A stretch of DNA of 40,618 nt from Agrobacterium tumefaciens str. B6 (GTDB taxonomy: Bacteria > Pseudomonadota > Alphaproteobacteria > Rhizobiales > Rhizobiaceae): the NCBI RefSeq assembly GCF_001541315.1, contig NZ_LMVK01000021.1:1-40618 (forward strand), in the 5' to 3' direction. The notes under the pieces were generated by a model. It did no database searches. It was not told the DNA's origin and was given only the letters and a program-made list of their open reading frames with translations. Both the position numbers and the translations under genes were made by a program. Below, piece after piece: positions 9,136 through 17,959 of the stretch (positions within the stretch are counted from its first letter, which is position 1; every line of letters begins with the position of its first letter).

Positions 9136-10152
9136 ATGCAAATGCGCAAGCTGGGTGAAAGCGGGTTGTTCGTGTCGGAATTGTGTTTCGGCGCCATGAC
9201 ATTCGGCGGAACTGACGGATTATGGGGAAAGGTGGGAAGACTTGGACAGGGGGATGCCGATGCACTGGTCAAGGCCGCTCTCGACGCCGGCATAAACCTG
9301 TTCGATACAGCAAATGTCTATGCGCACGGACGCAGCGAAGAAATACTGGGACACTCGCTGAAGAACCTTGGTGTGTCGCGCAGGGATGTCGTGATCGCCA
9401 CCAAAGTCGCCTCCGCCATGGGTGACGGACCGAACCATCGCGGCGCTTCGCGTGGACATATAATCTCCGAATGCCGTGCAAGCCTCGGCCGACTGGGTCT
9501 GGACCACATCGATCTATACCAAATCCACGCATTCGATTCCGCTACACCGATCGAGGAAACGCTGGAGGCGCTCGACACACTCGTCCGGGCGGGGGACGTC
9601 CGCTACATCGGCCTTTCGAACTGGGCCGCGTGGCAGATCATGAAGGCGATCGGGATAACACGCGCCAGAGCCCTCGCACCAATCACGTCACTGCAGGCAT
9701 ATTATACGCTTGTCGGGCGCGATCTGGAGCGCGAGATTGGCCCGCTGCTCTCATCGGAACGTGTTGGCCTCATGGTGTGGAGTCCGCTTGCCGGCGGGTA
9801 TCTCACCGGAAAGTATTCTGCTGGTGGTAACGCAGCAGGCGGCCGACAGATGGAATTGGATTTTCCACCCATCGATCGCATCCGGGGAGAGCCCCTGATC
9901 GCGGTCCTTAAAGCTGTCGCGGAGAAACACGGCTCCAGCCCGGCGCAGATCGCGATTGCCTGGTTACTGAAGCAAAGCATCGTCTCCACCGTCATCGTCG
10001 GTGCAAAGCGCGTCGAGCAACTGCAGGAAAACATTCGGTCCGCATCGATTGAGCTGGACGATAACGACATGGCGCAGCTCGATGGGGTCAGTCGTCTACC
10101 CGTCGAGTATCCGGGTTGGTTGCTGAATGACGGAAACGGACACTCGCGCTGA
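9136..10152 (+). CDS. aldo/keto reductase
   Basis: A 338-residue NADPH-dependent aldo/keto reductase with a TIM-barrel fold. The catalytic tetrad is visible as Asp57, Tyr62, Lys90 and His131 (FDTANVY, ATKV, YQIHAFD). The C-terminal part carries the usual cofactor-phosphate region (VIVGAKRVEQLQENI). It would reduce a carbonyl of a sugar or xenobiotic in the cytoplasm, or run in reverse as a sugar dehydrogenase. The frame is open from 9055, but AAGGA just ahead of the ATG at 9136 and the family-typical MQMRKLGESG start decide in favour of 9136. It sits between the Gal80-like protein and a LysR regulator read in the same direction 30 bases downstream, which may be co-transcribed and control it. 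Substrate unknown. Confidence 0.9.
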   Translation: MQMRKLGESGLFVSELCFGAMTFGGTDGLWGKVGRLGQGDADALVKAALDAGINLFDTANVYAHGRSEEILGHSLKNLGVSRRDVVIATKVASAMGDGPNHRGASRGHIISECRASLGRLGLDHIDLYQIHAFDSATPIEETLEALDTLVRAGDVRYIGLSNWAAWQIMKAIGITRARALAPITSLQAYYTLVGRDLEREIGPLLSSERVGLMVWSPLAGGYLTGKYSAGGNAAGGRQMELDFPPIDRIRGEPLIAVLKAVAEKHGSSPAQIAIAWLLKQSIVSTVIVGAKRVEQLQENIRSASIELDDNDMAQLDGVSRLPVEYPGWLLNDGNGHSR

Positions 10153-10182
10153 CACCGAAAAGATGCTTGAGATCGATGAAGG

Positions 10183-11160
10183 ATGAGTTTAATTATCCAT
10201 CCCATGAATTTACACGGTATCGATCTCAATCTTCTCGTTGCCTTTGATGCCCTCAATTCCGAGCGCAATGTGACACGTGCCGGAAGCCGTATTGGCCGGA
10301 CCCAGCCGGCCATGAGCGCGGCTTTGTCGCGATTGCGGTTTCTGCTGCGTGACGAATTATTCGTTCGCGGGCCGAACGGTCTTCAACCTACACCGCGAGC
10401 GGTAGAACTTGCCGAACCGATCTCGCTTGCTCTGCGGGACATTCAGCGGACATTGCAATTCACCCAGGGTTTTGATCCCGGCAAATCGACCGTGTCTTTT
10501 TCCATTGCCGTTTCGGCACATGCAGGTTCAGTCATATTGCCGCGCCTCCTGTCGCTGCTTGAGGAAAAAGCCCCCGGAATTGATATCAAAGTCAGGGATT
10601 ACAGCAGCCGTGATGACGCGGTTTCCCTGCTCGACAGCGGCGGCGTCGATCTGACAGTCGGCATTCCCCCCACGCCCACGAGCCGCATCCTGAGTGCCCG
10701 GCTTTTCCAGGAGCGGTTCGTTTGTATCCTTAGGAAGGATCATCCAATCCTCGGCCGCCCTTTCGATCCGGAAACGTTTCTGTCTCTGACGCATATCCTG
10801 GTCGCGCCCGATAATGAGGGCCTGGATGTTGCCGATGCCGCACTGGCTTCGAAGAATTTCAGGAGACGAGCGGCCGTGACCATTCCCCATATGCACGCCG
10901 CACCGGCATTGGTTGCATCGTCGGATATGGTCGCGACCGTCATCGAAAGCGTCGTTGCTCATTCAGGCTTTGCAGAGCGTCTTGCAGTCTTCGATTTCCC
11001 GCTCCCCCTAAACCCGGTACCATTCGTGCTGTCTTGGCATCGTCGCAATGACGGGCACCCGGCCCAGCAATGGCTGAGAAACGGACTGCTCGCCGCGTTT
11101 CCCCACGTGTGGCTCTCTTCAGAAAATATCTGCAGCGATCTTGCCCCGCAGTATTACTAG
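10183..11160 (+). CDS. LysR-family transcriptional regulator (NodD/NahR-like subgroup)
   Basis: A 325-residue LysR-type regulator. The winged helix-turn-helix is at about residues 15-70 (DLNLLVAFDAL, RNVTRAGSRIGRTQPAMSAALSRLR), followed by the effector-binding domain. The IDLNLL opening and the PAMSAALSRLR recognition helix are typical of the subgroup containing NodD, NahR and LinR, which sense aromatic or similar small molecules. Two starts are possible: ATG 10183, whose GAAGG directly abuts it, and ATG 10204 (MNLHGIDLNLL), which fits the family N-terminus better but has no close ribosome site. It lies 30 bases after the aldo/keto reductase on the same strand, unlike the usual divergent arrangement, so it may be the last gene of that unit. 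Confidence 0.88.
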   Translation: MSLIIHPMNLHGIDLNLLVAFDALNSERNVTRAGSRIGRTQPAMSAALSRLRFLLRDELFVRGPNGLQPTPRAVELAEPISLALRDIQRTLQFTQGFDPGKSTVSFSIAVSAHAGSVILPRLLSLLEEKAPGIDIKVRDYSSRDDAVSLLDSGGVDLTVGIPPTPTSRILSARLFQERFVCILRKDHPILGRPFDPETFLSLTHILVAPDNEGLDVADAALASKNFRRRAAVTIPHMHAAPALVASSDMVATVIESVVAHSGFAERLAVFDFPLPLNPVPFVLSWHRRNDGHPAQQWLRNGLLAAFPHVWLSSENICSDLAPQYY

Positions 11161-11209
11161 GCGGCCATCGTATCGCAGCAGGCAGTCAACGCGTAACGCT
11201 CAATCGCCA

Positions 11210-11932
11210 TCACACGGCCATCGGCGTCTGATGCACGACGATTGGCGCATGGAACGGAACGCGGTCGTAAAGGTCAACGATGTCTTGGTTCATAAGGCGG
11301 ACGCAGCCAGATGAAACAGCCTTGCCGATGGATTGCCATTCCGGATTGCCGTGGAGACGATACAGCGTATCTTTTCCGTTCTGGAAAATATAAAGAGCGC
11401 GAGCGCCGAGAGGGTTATGGAGGCCAGGATCCATCCCTCCGTTTGCGACAGAGTATTTTTCCAGTTCGGGTTGCCTTGCAATCATCTCGCTTGGCGGCTT
11501 CCATCTTGGCCAATGCTGACGCCAGTGGATATATCCGTTCCCTTCCCATGAAAATCCGTCGCGCCCGATGCCAACGCCATATCGTAACGCAGTTCCGCCG
11601 TTTTCCACCAGATAGAGAAATCGCCTTGGCGTATCGACGACAACGGTTCCCGGCGCCTCCCCGGTCGGGTCAGCAACGCGCTGCCTGAGATATTCCGGGT
11701 TCATTCGCTCAAAAGGAACTGCAGGAACGAAATGTCCACCGTCTTCAAATGCAGCGTAACGGGAAGCAAGATCCGGGTCGACCGGTGAAGGCTGCGGAGT
11801 GGCAATGGGCTGGGACGAGCCTGGCGCCGGTCTTTCTTGGACTGTTGCGCATCCGCCGAGTATGACCGGCGCGGCCAAAGAGCCGACTATGAACGTACGA
11901 CGGGATATGAAACTATTTCGGTTCTGCATCAT
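11210..11932 (-). CDS. L,D-transpeptidase (YkuD domain) lipoprotein
   Basis: A 240-residue YkuD-domain protein. The catalytic block is complete: His194 in LHGNPEWQSIG and Cys210-Val-Arg212 in SSGCVRL. L,D-transpeptidases form 3-3 cross-links in peptidoglycan or attach proteins to it, using the Cys as nucleophile. The N-terminus has twin arginines (SRRTFI, 11-12), a hydrophobic run and a lipobox LGGC ending at Cys28, followed by a Pro/Ser-rich linker, so the enzyme should be an outer- or inner-membrane-anchored periplasmic lipoprotein. I chose the ATG at 11932; a GTG at 11962 would only add ten residues before the signal. It converges with the LysR gene on its left and stands alone, with no clear operon partner. 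Confidence 0.9.
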   Translation of the reverse strand: MMQNRNSFISRRTFIVGSLAAPVILGGCATVQERPAPGSSQPIATPQPSPVDPDLASRYAAFEDGGHFVPAVPFERMNPEYLRQRVADPTGEAPGTVVVDTPRRFLYLVENGGTALRYGVGIGRDGFSWEGNGYIHWRQHWPRWKPPSEMIARQPELEKYSVANGGMDPGLHNPLGARALYIFQNGKDTLYRLHGNPEWQSIGKAVSSGCVRLMNQDIVDLYDRVPFHAPIVVHQTPMAV

Positions 11933-12056
11933 GGAAGGCGACTTTCGGGTTGCGGCTGGCACACGTGCTTGAATCGCACGGTATCCTCCAACAGACGGAA
12001 TATTCCATATCTGTATGAGTGATAGCCGTCATAACCGTTGGCTATGCCATGCGGGG

Positions 12057-12974
12057 CTACCGCTGCTCCGGGGAGATCCCGTCAATGTTCCTGAGCCGCG
12101 GCATAACGAAGTCCGTAAATGCCCGGACGACCGGTCGCATGAACTTTGTGGACGGATAAGCAAGAAAAGCTTCGGTAGATCGCAGCCAATATTCGGGAAG
12201 CACCCTTACAAGCTCGCCGCTGGCCAATAAGTCCAAGACGAGGTTCTTCTGCACCAGTCCCACACCCCGTCCTCGTAAAAGTGCTGCAATCATGACATGC
12301 GCATTGTTCGTTATGAGTAATGGCCTGACGATGACGTCCTCGGCGTGCGCACCAGGTCCCAATAGGGAAATAGTATTGCGATGAGCGAGCATCTTCGGGG
12401 TGCCAATGACCTCAAGCTCTGGAAGCCGTCCCGTATCGTTAATCTGCCCTACCTGTTCCAGGTAGAGAGGGGAAGCGACGAGAAATCGCTCCACCCACCC
12501 GATGCGACGTGCGATGACGTCCTGATCCTCGATTTTCCCGTAGTGAAGTGACAAATCGAAATTATCATAGACCAAGTCGACTGTGCGCTCGTCGAGAGCC
12601 AGTTCGACGGAAATCCCGCAATACTCATCCTGAAATTCCCCGACTATACGCTCGAGATGGCCAACACCAATGCAAGATGGGGCATGAATTCTTAGATTGC
12701 CTTCGATTTCACCTGTGTTGATGCGGACGCCCTCCAGCGCCGCGTCGATTGATGCGATCGCAATACGGCTGGCTTCGTATAATTCGAGCCCATGCGCCGT
12801 CGGGCGAACGATTTTCGACGAGCGCTCCAGAAGTCTGGCTTGAACGTGCCGTTCGAGGTTCGAAATATGCTTCGTAACTGCCGGTTGCGTTACCCCGAGG
12901 TCCCGTGCCGCAGCAGTAATCGAACCCTTCTCGACGGTGCGGATGAAGGCCTTTAAAGCAACGTTGATATCCAT
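12057..12974 (-). CDS. LysR-family transcriptional regulator
   Basis: A 305-residue LysR-type regulator with the helix-turn-helix at about residues 2-60 (FIRTVEKGSITAAARDLGVTQPAVTKHISNLE) and a LysR substrate-binding domain. It resembles the large group close to DsdA/YafC/CrgA-type repressors of oxidoreductase genes (RLLERSSKIVRPTAHG, then LYLEQVG), but no target can be named. The gene has no divergently transcribed neighbour: upstream comes a 134-base gap and then the 3' end of a MerR gene on the same strand. An inverted repeat just above its start codon suggests self-regulation. It ends 124 bases from the L,D-transpeptidase start, so the transpeptidase could in principle be read from the same transcript. 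Confidence 0.87.
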   Translation of the reverse strand: MDINVALKAFIRTVEKGSITAAARDLGVTQPAVTKHISNLERHVQARLLERSSKIVRPTAHGLELYEASRIAIASIDAALEGVRINTGEIEGNLRIHAPSCIGVGHLERIVGEFQDEYCGISVELALDERTVDLVYDNFDLSLHYGKIEDQDVIARRIGWVERFLVASPLYLEQVGQINDTGRLPELEVIGTPKMLAHRNTISLLGPGAHAEDVIVRPLLITNNAHVMIAALLRGRGVGLVQKNLVLDLLASGELVRVLPEYWLRSTEAFLAYPSTKFMRPVVRAFTDFVMPRLRNIDGISPEQR

Positions 12975-12986
12975 GATATTGCTCTT

Positions 12987-13012
12987 GGTTATAACTGAAT
13001 CCAGTCATAACC
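12987..13012. promoter_or_regulatory. inverted repeat in front of the LysR gene, probable operator
   Basis: Arms GGTTATaACTG (12987-12997) and CAGTcATAACC (13002-13012) pair at ten of eleven positions around AATC. The repeat begins 12 bases upstream of the ATG at 12974. LysR regulators commonly bind partial dyads with T/A-rich ends near their own promoters, so this is most likely an autoregulatory site. Confidence 0.5.
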
Positions 13013-13108
13013 AGGTGTTTAGAATATGGCTTGATGATGTCTGGGTACAGGATAGCGCAAAATTTTAACCTCGCCGATCCGACTGTGCTTCTCGACGCAA
13101 ACCAACGA

Positions 13109-13858
13109 TCACCGCTCGGACGCCAGCCCGCTGTTGATCAGCATCAGCAGGCGCTTCTGCTGGTTGTTCGTATTCTCCAGTGCATGAAGCCAGAGCAGCA
13201 TTGCTGCCTGGTGGTTCCTGCCGCCGCTCAACGCGTTGTCGAAGTCTCTCATCCATGATCCAAGATGGGCGATGTAATCTTGGGCAAGGGCTGAAATCTC
13301 GGCGTCGTCGCCAGCAGGCCCCAACGCATCGAAACGATGCCCCAGCTCTCTCACGGTAGCATCATGTTCGATATCCGCCAGTTCGTCATAGAGCCGAGCC
13401 AGTTTTGCGCACTGCTCTTCATTCAAAAGGTGTGACAAGAGTATAGATTGCTCCCGACCGGCTCGCACCGCTTGAGGCTCTCGGCCCTCTTCCAGCGCCA
13501 TCACAGACGCAGCAAATTCCGGTGCCATGTCGGGCGGCCCTTTGCCATCACGCAAGGCTGCAACAGTCCGGCGTTGACGCTCCAGAAGTTCGATCTGCCG
13601 CGTGAGCCCCTCAAGAAGAGCGTCCAAACTGTCCTCGCTCATCTCGGCACGACCGTCGAGAAACGCTGGGATTTGCGAGAGCGAGAAACCGAGCGCTGTC
13701 AATTGACCGATACGCAGCAGTCGGATCAAATGCGACACGCTGTAAACGCGATACCCATTGTTCTGTCTTGGCGGCTCCGGCAAAAGTCCGATCTGGTGGT
13801 AGTGCCGCAACGTGCGGATGCTCACGCCCGCCAGTCCTGCAATCTCCTTACTGCGCAT
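13109..13858 (-). CDS. MerR-family transcriptional regulator
   Basis: A 249-residue MerR-type activator. The N-terminal winged helix-turn-helix is clear (residues 1-70: KEIAGLAGVSIRTLRHYHQIGLLP, then NGYRVYSVSHLIRLLRI), followed by a coiled dimerisation helix (LLEGLTRQIELLERQRR). The C-terminal domain of about 150 residues is not cysteine-rich, so this is not a metal sensor of the MerR/CueR kind. It is more like the TipA/BltR-type regulators that bind organic ligands or peptides. Its start lies nine bases after the stop of the S9 peptidase gene on the same strand, so the two are almost certainly one operon, and the peptidase is its likeliest target. The far C-terminus (LWLHALENTNNQQKR) is helical and unassigned. 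Confidence 0.88.
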   Translation of the reverse strand: MRSKEIAGLAGVSIRTLRHYHQIGLLPEPPRQNNGYRVYSVSHLIRLLRIGQLTALGFSLSQIPAFLDGRAEMSEDSLDALLEGLTRQIELLERQRRTVAALRDGKGPPDMAPEFAASVMALEEGREPQAVRAGREQSILLSHLLNEEQCAKLARLYDELADIEHDATVRELGHRFDALGPAGDDAEISALAQDYIAHLGSWMRDFDNALSGGRNHQAAMLLWLHALENTNNQQKRLLMLINSGLASER

Positions 13859-13867
13859 GCGCCGCCC

Positions 13868-15835
13868 TCATTGCTCGCCCCTCAAATGCCGTGCAAGAAA
13901 GCGCTCGATCTTCCGATAAAGCTCAATATTGCTATCCTCGTTGATGAACCAGTGCCCTTCGCGCTCGTTGAGAAGATAGTCGCCCTCCCCACCGTTCGCA
14001 CGCCCCCTTTCCACCACCATATCCGCCTGTGCCTTTGCGACACGCACATCGTTCGCGCCGTGAACCACCAAAAGCGGTTTGGAAATGCAATCAAGCCGGC
14101 TTACCGGCGAGCGCGCAAGCATGTCCCGATTCTGCGTCTCGATGTCCGGATCGCCCATGTAAGAAAGGTATGTGTTGATCAGCGTAGGCCGTACGAACGG
14201 GACGACTCCATCCACCAGCATCCGGAGATCGGACATGCCGGAGTAGGAGATGGCTGCGGCGAAACGCTCCGGCGTGAAGCTGGCGCCCACCAGCGCGGCG
14301 TAACCGCCATAAGAGCAGCCGTAGATCGACACCCGCGCCGGGTCGGCAATACCCTGCCCGATTAGCCAGTCGAGCCCGTCGATCAGGTCGTCATGCATGC
14401 GCCCGGACAACTCCCCTATCGCGGCTTGCATGAACGCCTTGCCATGGCCGGTCGAGCCGCGAAAATTCACCTGCAGCACGGCATAGCCGCGGTTGGCGAG
14501 AAACTGCACTTCCGGATCATAAAAGCACGCGTCGCGATACCACGGCCCGCCATGTACCAGAAGCACCGTGGGCAGCGCACGCGGCTCATTCCTGGCATCG
14601 AACCCGCCGGGCAGCGTGACATGGCACGGCAACGTCAATCCGTCGCGCGAAATCACGTCGATGGGTCGCACGCTCGCCAGCCGCTCGGTCGAGAGCGCTG
14701 AGAATCGCTCGCCAAGCACATGCGCTTCGCCGCTCTCATGTTCGTAAAACCATGTCGTACCGGGATGCCGGTCATCCCAAAATTCTGCCACCCACCGTCG
14801 CCCACCGGCATCGCAGGAAATGTACCCTATTTCCCCGTCTGACAGATGCTGTAAGCTGTCTAGCACGGCAGCAAAACGCAGGTTCAGCGGCCGTATCTGC
14901 TGTCTTTTGCCAAGGTAACGCACTGCCAGCAGCTCGCCTGTCACAGGATTGGTGATCAGGCTGGAGGGAAAGCGCGGGTCGGCCTCGGGCCGCGGCGTAT
15001 CGAGGCTGCAATCGGGCTGGCTGTCGATCACCCTTTGCCTGCCCGTCGCAAGGTCGATGGCAGCAAGATAGGTATGGTCGCTGCCCGCGTTGCAGCCAAC
15101 CAAGACGCTCTTTCCATCCGCCGCAACCATTAGCGGCATCGGCCCGATTGGCTGGTCGCGTCCGCTCAGCTTCGCCAACGTGGTGAAAACCCCATTCTCG
15201 TAACGAGCCAGTTCGTGGTCACCCTCGTCGTTGATGATGAAGGCATGCATCGGTCCGTTCGGTGTAACGATCCAGCGTACGAACCGGCCGGGATTCAGGG
15301 CAGCGACCCTGGTTTCAGCACTTTCGATATCGACCTCGTACAGGTCGATCAAACCCGGACTTTTGAGGTTCATCTGCACGAAAGCCTTACCTGGAAACGC
15401 GGCGGACAAGTCCAGTCCCATGACCCGCACGCCGGAATAGGGCGTCAAGTCGACAGTCCTAGCCTTCCCGCCCACCGTCTCTGCCCCGTCCGCCTCCACA
15501 CGATAAAGGTGCCAGTTCTCGTCGCCCCGGGTGTCTTGTACAAAGAGAATGTAGCGAGCATCACGCGTCCAACTGAAGCCGTCAATATTGCGCGTGTCAT
15601 CGCCGGTCAGTCGCCGCGCCGTGCCTTGTCCGACTGGCCGCACCCAGATATTCAACCGCCCACGCCAAGGCGCCAGATAGGCCACCAGCCGGCCGTCGGG
15701 CGAAATCTGCGCCCGCGAAAATTCTGGCGTTCCAAAAAGCGTTTCAATCGGGATGAGATCAGGTGCAGTCACGTCAAACCTCGCATCGTCGACGGCGCCA
15801 TCGCTGGCCGCCACACTCAAACAATATCGACACAC
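13868..15835 (-). CDS. S9-family (prolyl-oligopeptidase-type) serine peptidase
   Basis: A 655-residue peptidase with an N-terminal seven-bladed-propeller-like half (repeated ISPDGRLVAY and FSWTRDARYILF-type strands) and a C-terminal alpha/beta-hydrolase domain. The catalytic triad is Ser508 in GCSYGGY, Asp596 in HGANDVRV and His628 in REGHWF. S9 enzymes cut short peptides, often after proline, or act as acylaminoacyl-peptidases. No signal peptide is seen, so it should be cytoplasmic. The start is a GTG at 15835; AGG lies a few bases ahead. It leads the operon with the MerR regulator nine bases downstream, an arrangement suggesting that a peptide or peptide-like ligand induces its own degradation. 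That link is inference. Confidence 0.9.
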   Translation of the reverse strand: MCRYCLSVAASDGAVDDARFDVTAPDLIPIETLFGTPEFSRAQISPDGRLVAYLAPWRGRLNIWVRPVGQGTARRLTGDDTRNIDGFSWTRDARYILFVQDTRGDENWHLYRVEADGAETVGGKARTVDLTPYSGVRVMGLDLSAAFPGKAFVQMNLKSPGLIDLYEVDIESAETRVAALNPGRFVRWIVTPNGPMHAFIINDEGDHELARYENGVFTTLAKLSGRDQPIGPMPLMVAADGKSVLVGCNAGSDHTYLAAIDLATGRQRVIDSQPDCSLDTPRPEADPRFPSSLITNPVTGELLAVRYLGKRQQIRPLNLRFAAVLDSLQHLSDGEIGYISCDAGGRRWVAEFWDDRHPGTTWFYEHESGEAHVLGERFSALSTERLASVRPIDVISRDGLTLPCHVTLPGGFDARNEPRALPTVLLVHGGPWYRDACFYDPEVQFLANRGYAVLQVNFRGSTGHGKAFMQAAIGELSGRMHDDLIDGLDWLIGQGIADPARVSIYGCSYGGYAALVGASFTPERFAAAISYSGMSDLRMLVDGVVPFVRPTLINTYLSYMGDPDIETQNRDMLARSPVSRLDCISKPLLVVHGANDVRVAKAQADMVVERGRANGGEGDYLLNEREGHWFINEDSNIELYRKIERFLARHLRGEQ

Positions 15836-15991
15836 TGCCTGAACTATGACGTCGCGTCGGGGTCAACCGTGAAAGCCAGCCTGGTCCGGAATCACGCAAT
15901 TTCTGCGTAACTGTGAGATTCCATATCGCTTTGGCGGGATCGCGCTTCGCTCTCGCAATTGAATGACTTGCCTAAACAGAAGGTACATCAA

Positions 15992-16297
15992 ATGAGCAAA
16001 GCCTCCCAAGATCACATCGTCATCCGACGCCTGTTTGCCGAAACAATGTTCGCAGGCCTCCTTATCCTGACCGGTTGCCAGACACCGGAACAGGAACGCT
16101 ACGCCGATTTCGACACCTGCTCGGGAATGGGCGCACGATACGGATCATCGTCTCATACGGCATGCATGCTCCAGCAGCAGCAGCGTCGTGACGACGCGCA
16201 ACTACGGGCCCTTGAGTCAGCAAGGCTAAGCCAGATCATGGCAGAAGACGCGCGCCGGCAGCATGAGCGCATGAAAAGAGAGAGAGCCCGGGACTAG
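15992..16297 (+). CDS. small hypothetical lipoprotein
   Basis: A 101-residue protein with an N-terminal hydrophobic segment and a lipobox ending at Cys29 (LILTGC), so it should be processed by signal peptidase II and anchored in the envelope. The mature part has two further cysteines (DTCSGMGARYGSSSHTAC), then a Gln/Arg-rich helical tail (MLQQQQRRDDAQ to the end). This pattern resembles a small, functionally unassigned lipoprotein type of rhizobia. AGAAGG (15978-15983) sits eight bases ahead of the ATG at 15992; a TTG further upstream is less likely. It is divergent from the S9 peptidase and has no co-directional partner. Confidence 0.7.
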   Translation: MSKASQDHIVIRRLFAETMFAGLLILTGCQTPEQERYADFDTCSGMGARYGSSSHTACMLQQQQRRDDAQLRALESARLSQIMAEDARRQHERMKRERARD

Positions 16298-16662
16298 TTT
16301 CGAGTTCGGTGTGAGGCTCGAGCTGAGACGTTTGCGCGCCAGCCTCTCACCAGTGATGCGCCCTTTGCGTAAACCGCATCTGGTCGAAGCCAAAATACCG
16401 GAAAGCGGCGGCTCAATTGGATCTGATCTCCGTACCTCATAAGGGCCCGCGACGTGTTGAAGCCGCTTTCCGAGGCCGGACACACGCTGGCGACCGCACG
16501 CCTTTACCGAAGTCAGACTTTGCTTGAATTTGCCGGGGCGTCCAACACGTCGACCTGGCAGCATATTGCGAAAGCAGGCCGGGTGCTCACGCGGTCGCCC
16601 GGCCTTTCGGTTGCACGCGCAGAGACGGGCGACGGCGGGCGAGCCAGAGCCCTTCCTGGGTT
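16298..16662. other. 365-base gap without a recognisable gene
   Basis: Between the small lipoprotein gene and the 3' end of the second Gfo/Idh gene I find no reading frame with family-like content on either strand. The longest open stretches give Arg/Ser/Leu-rich strings typical of out-of-frame GC-rich DNA. The only structure noted is the GC-rich hairpin at 16577-16604. Confidence 0.6.
16577..16604. terminator. GC-rich hairpin, possible bidirectional terminator
   Basis: GGCCGGG (16577-16583) pairs with CCCGGCC (16598-16604) around a 14-base loop. On the plus strand TTT follows and AAA precedes at a short distance, so weak tails exist on both sides. It lies about 60 bases beyond the stop of the minus-strand Gfo/Idh gene, the likelier user, and 280 bases beyond the lipoprotein gene. 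Confidence 0.3.
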
Positions 16663-17799
16663 TCAGAGATTGCGGGTGACCATATCGAGGTGGGACAGAT
16701 GCTGGCGATGACCCGTTACATTGGCCTGTGTGATCGCCTCGAGCACCTGGTGACGATCGAGCGCGACCGCGAAGTCCGGCGCATCTGTGGTTCCGTCGCG
16801 GAGGTCGGCGGCGAGTTGGGCGTAGAGGCGGGCGACACCCGCCGCGGGCGCTTCGAGTTGCAGGTCGGGAGCCGCATATGCTGTTGGGACCTGTAGCTGC
16901 TGGACATGCGCGCTGCCGCGGCGCAACGTGATGGTCATATCACCGAAGTGGATGTAGCCCGACGCCGTCTCCACGCGCAGACTGCCTTCCGTGCCCTGGA
17001 TCTCCCACACCAAGCCGGCGGACTGTCCGGCACTGTAATGCAGCGAAGTGACGATCCCGCCTTCGAGAACGCCGGCGACGATGATCTCGTCCGGCGCATC
17101 CTTCGGGAGGGACGAGCCATCCGATAGGCGGACGCCATCGCCGCGCTGATTGGCGGCGATGGCGGACAGGCTCTCGAATGCGCCGAGTACGTGCGCGAGC
17201 GGTTGGAGCGCGTGGCCGAGCATGATGCTTTGAAGCGTGGCGCCATTCTCTGCGCGAGCCATGTACTCGAACGGCGGGTCATATCGGCCGACCCACATGT
17301 CGTCGTTCAGATGCGCTCGGATGCTCGTGCTGAGCGGCATGCCGATCACGCCCTGCCGGACAAGGTCATGAAGGTAGCGGATCGGCGGGTGCAGGCCGCC
17401 CTGCAAGCCGATAACCGTGCGCAGCCGCCGTTCGCGAGCAAGCCCCTCCAGCGCTTCGGCTTCCGGTAGATTTCGCGCGAGCGGCCATTCGCAATAGACC
17501 ATCTTGCCCGCGGCGAGCGCGTCGGAAACGATCTGCTTGTGATCCGGCACCTTGACCGCAACCACCACCAAGTCGACCTCCGGCCGAACGACCAGCGCCT
17601 GATGTGTGTCAAAGGCGAGATCGGCACCCAGTCGGCTAGCGGTCGCGTTCGCACTCTCCATACGAGTCGTGCTGACGGCGCGGATCTGGAACGCATCGAG
17701 CGCCCGCAGTGCCGGAACGTGCGCAATTCCGCCCCAGCCTCGATCGGCACTGGCGCCGACGATGCCGACGCCGATCCGGGTGTTTGCTGAATTGGTCAT
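16663..17799 (-). CDS. Gfo/Idh/MocA-type oxidoreductase, Gal80-like (paralogue)
   Basis: A 378-residue protein with a Rossmann domain (GVGIVGASADRGWGG at about 10-24, HVPAL) and a Gfo/Idh C-terminal domain. It is clearly related to the protein at 7904-9004 through shared blocks such as VAVKVPxHK, AGKxVYCE and IGLQG. The EKP motif is EWP (104-106), again without the lysine; EWP is also what I recall in fungal Gal80 proteins. A ligand-sensing or unusual catalytic role is therefore possible. AGGAG nine bases upstream decides the ATG at 17799; the 67 residues readable further upstream are not part of the family. It lies downstream of an alpha/beta hydrolase on the same strand with a 160-base gap. 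Confidence 0.87.
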   Translation of the reverse strand: MTNSANTRIGVGIVGASADRGWGGIAHVPALRALDAFQIRAVSTTRMESANATASRLGADLAFDTHQALVVRPEVDLVVVAVKVPDHKQIVSDALAAGKMVYCEWPLARNLPEAEALEGLARERRLRTVIGLQGGLHPPIRYLHDLVRQGVIGMPLSTSIRAHLNDDMWVGRYDPPFEYMARAENGATLQSIMLGHALQPLAHVLGAFESLSAIAANQRGDGVRLSDGSSLPKDAPDEIIVAGVLEGGIVTSLHYSAGQSAGLVWEIQGTEGSLRVETASGYIHFGDMTITLRRGSAHVQQLQVPTAYAAPDLQLEAPAAGVARLYAQLAADLRDGTTDAPDFAVALDRHQVLEAITQANVTGHRQHLSHLDMVTRNL

Positions 17800-17959
17800 G
17801 TAGGCGTGCTCCTGTTTGGTGCAGCCCGGCAATGCTCGCCTTGCTGCGTCACATGGTTTCGTTTCCGGACAAATGCTTGGGCGCATAGCGAGTGACCAAG
17901 CATTGCCGTTCACGTTGCGGCTGCGTGGGTTTGAGTCCAGGTGACGCAAGCGCAGTGAG

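Noticed and set aside
11997..12006. GGAATATTCC palindrome near the L,D-transpeptidase start
   Set aside because: Ten-base palindromes of this composition are expected by chance, and nothing else supports it.
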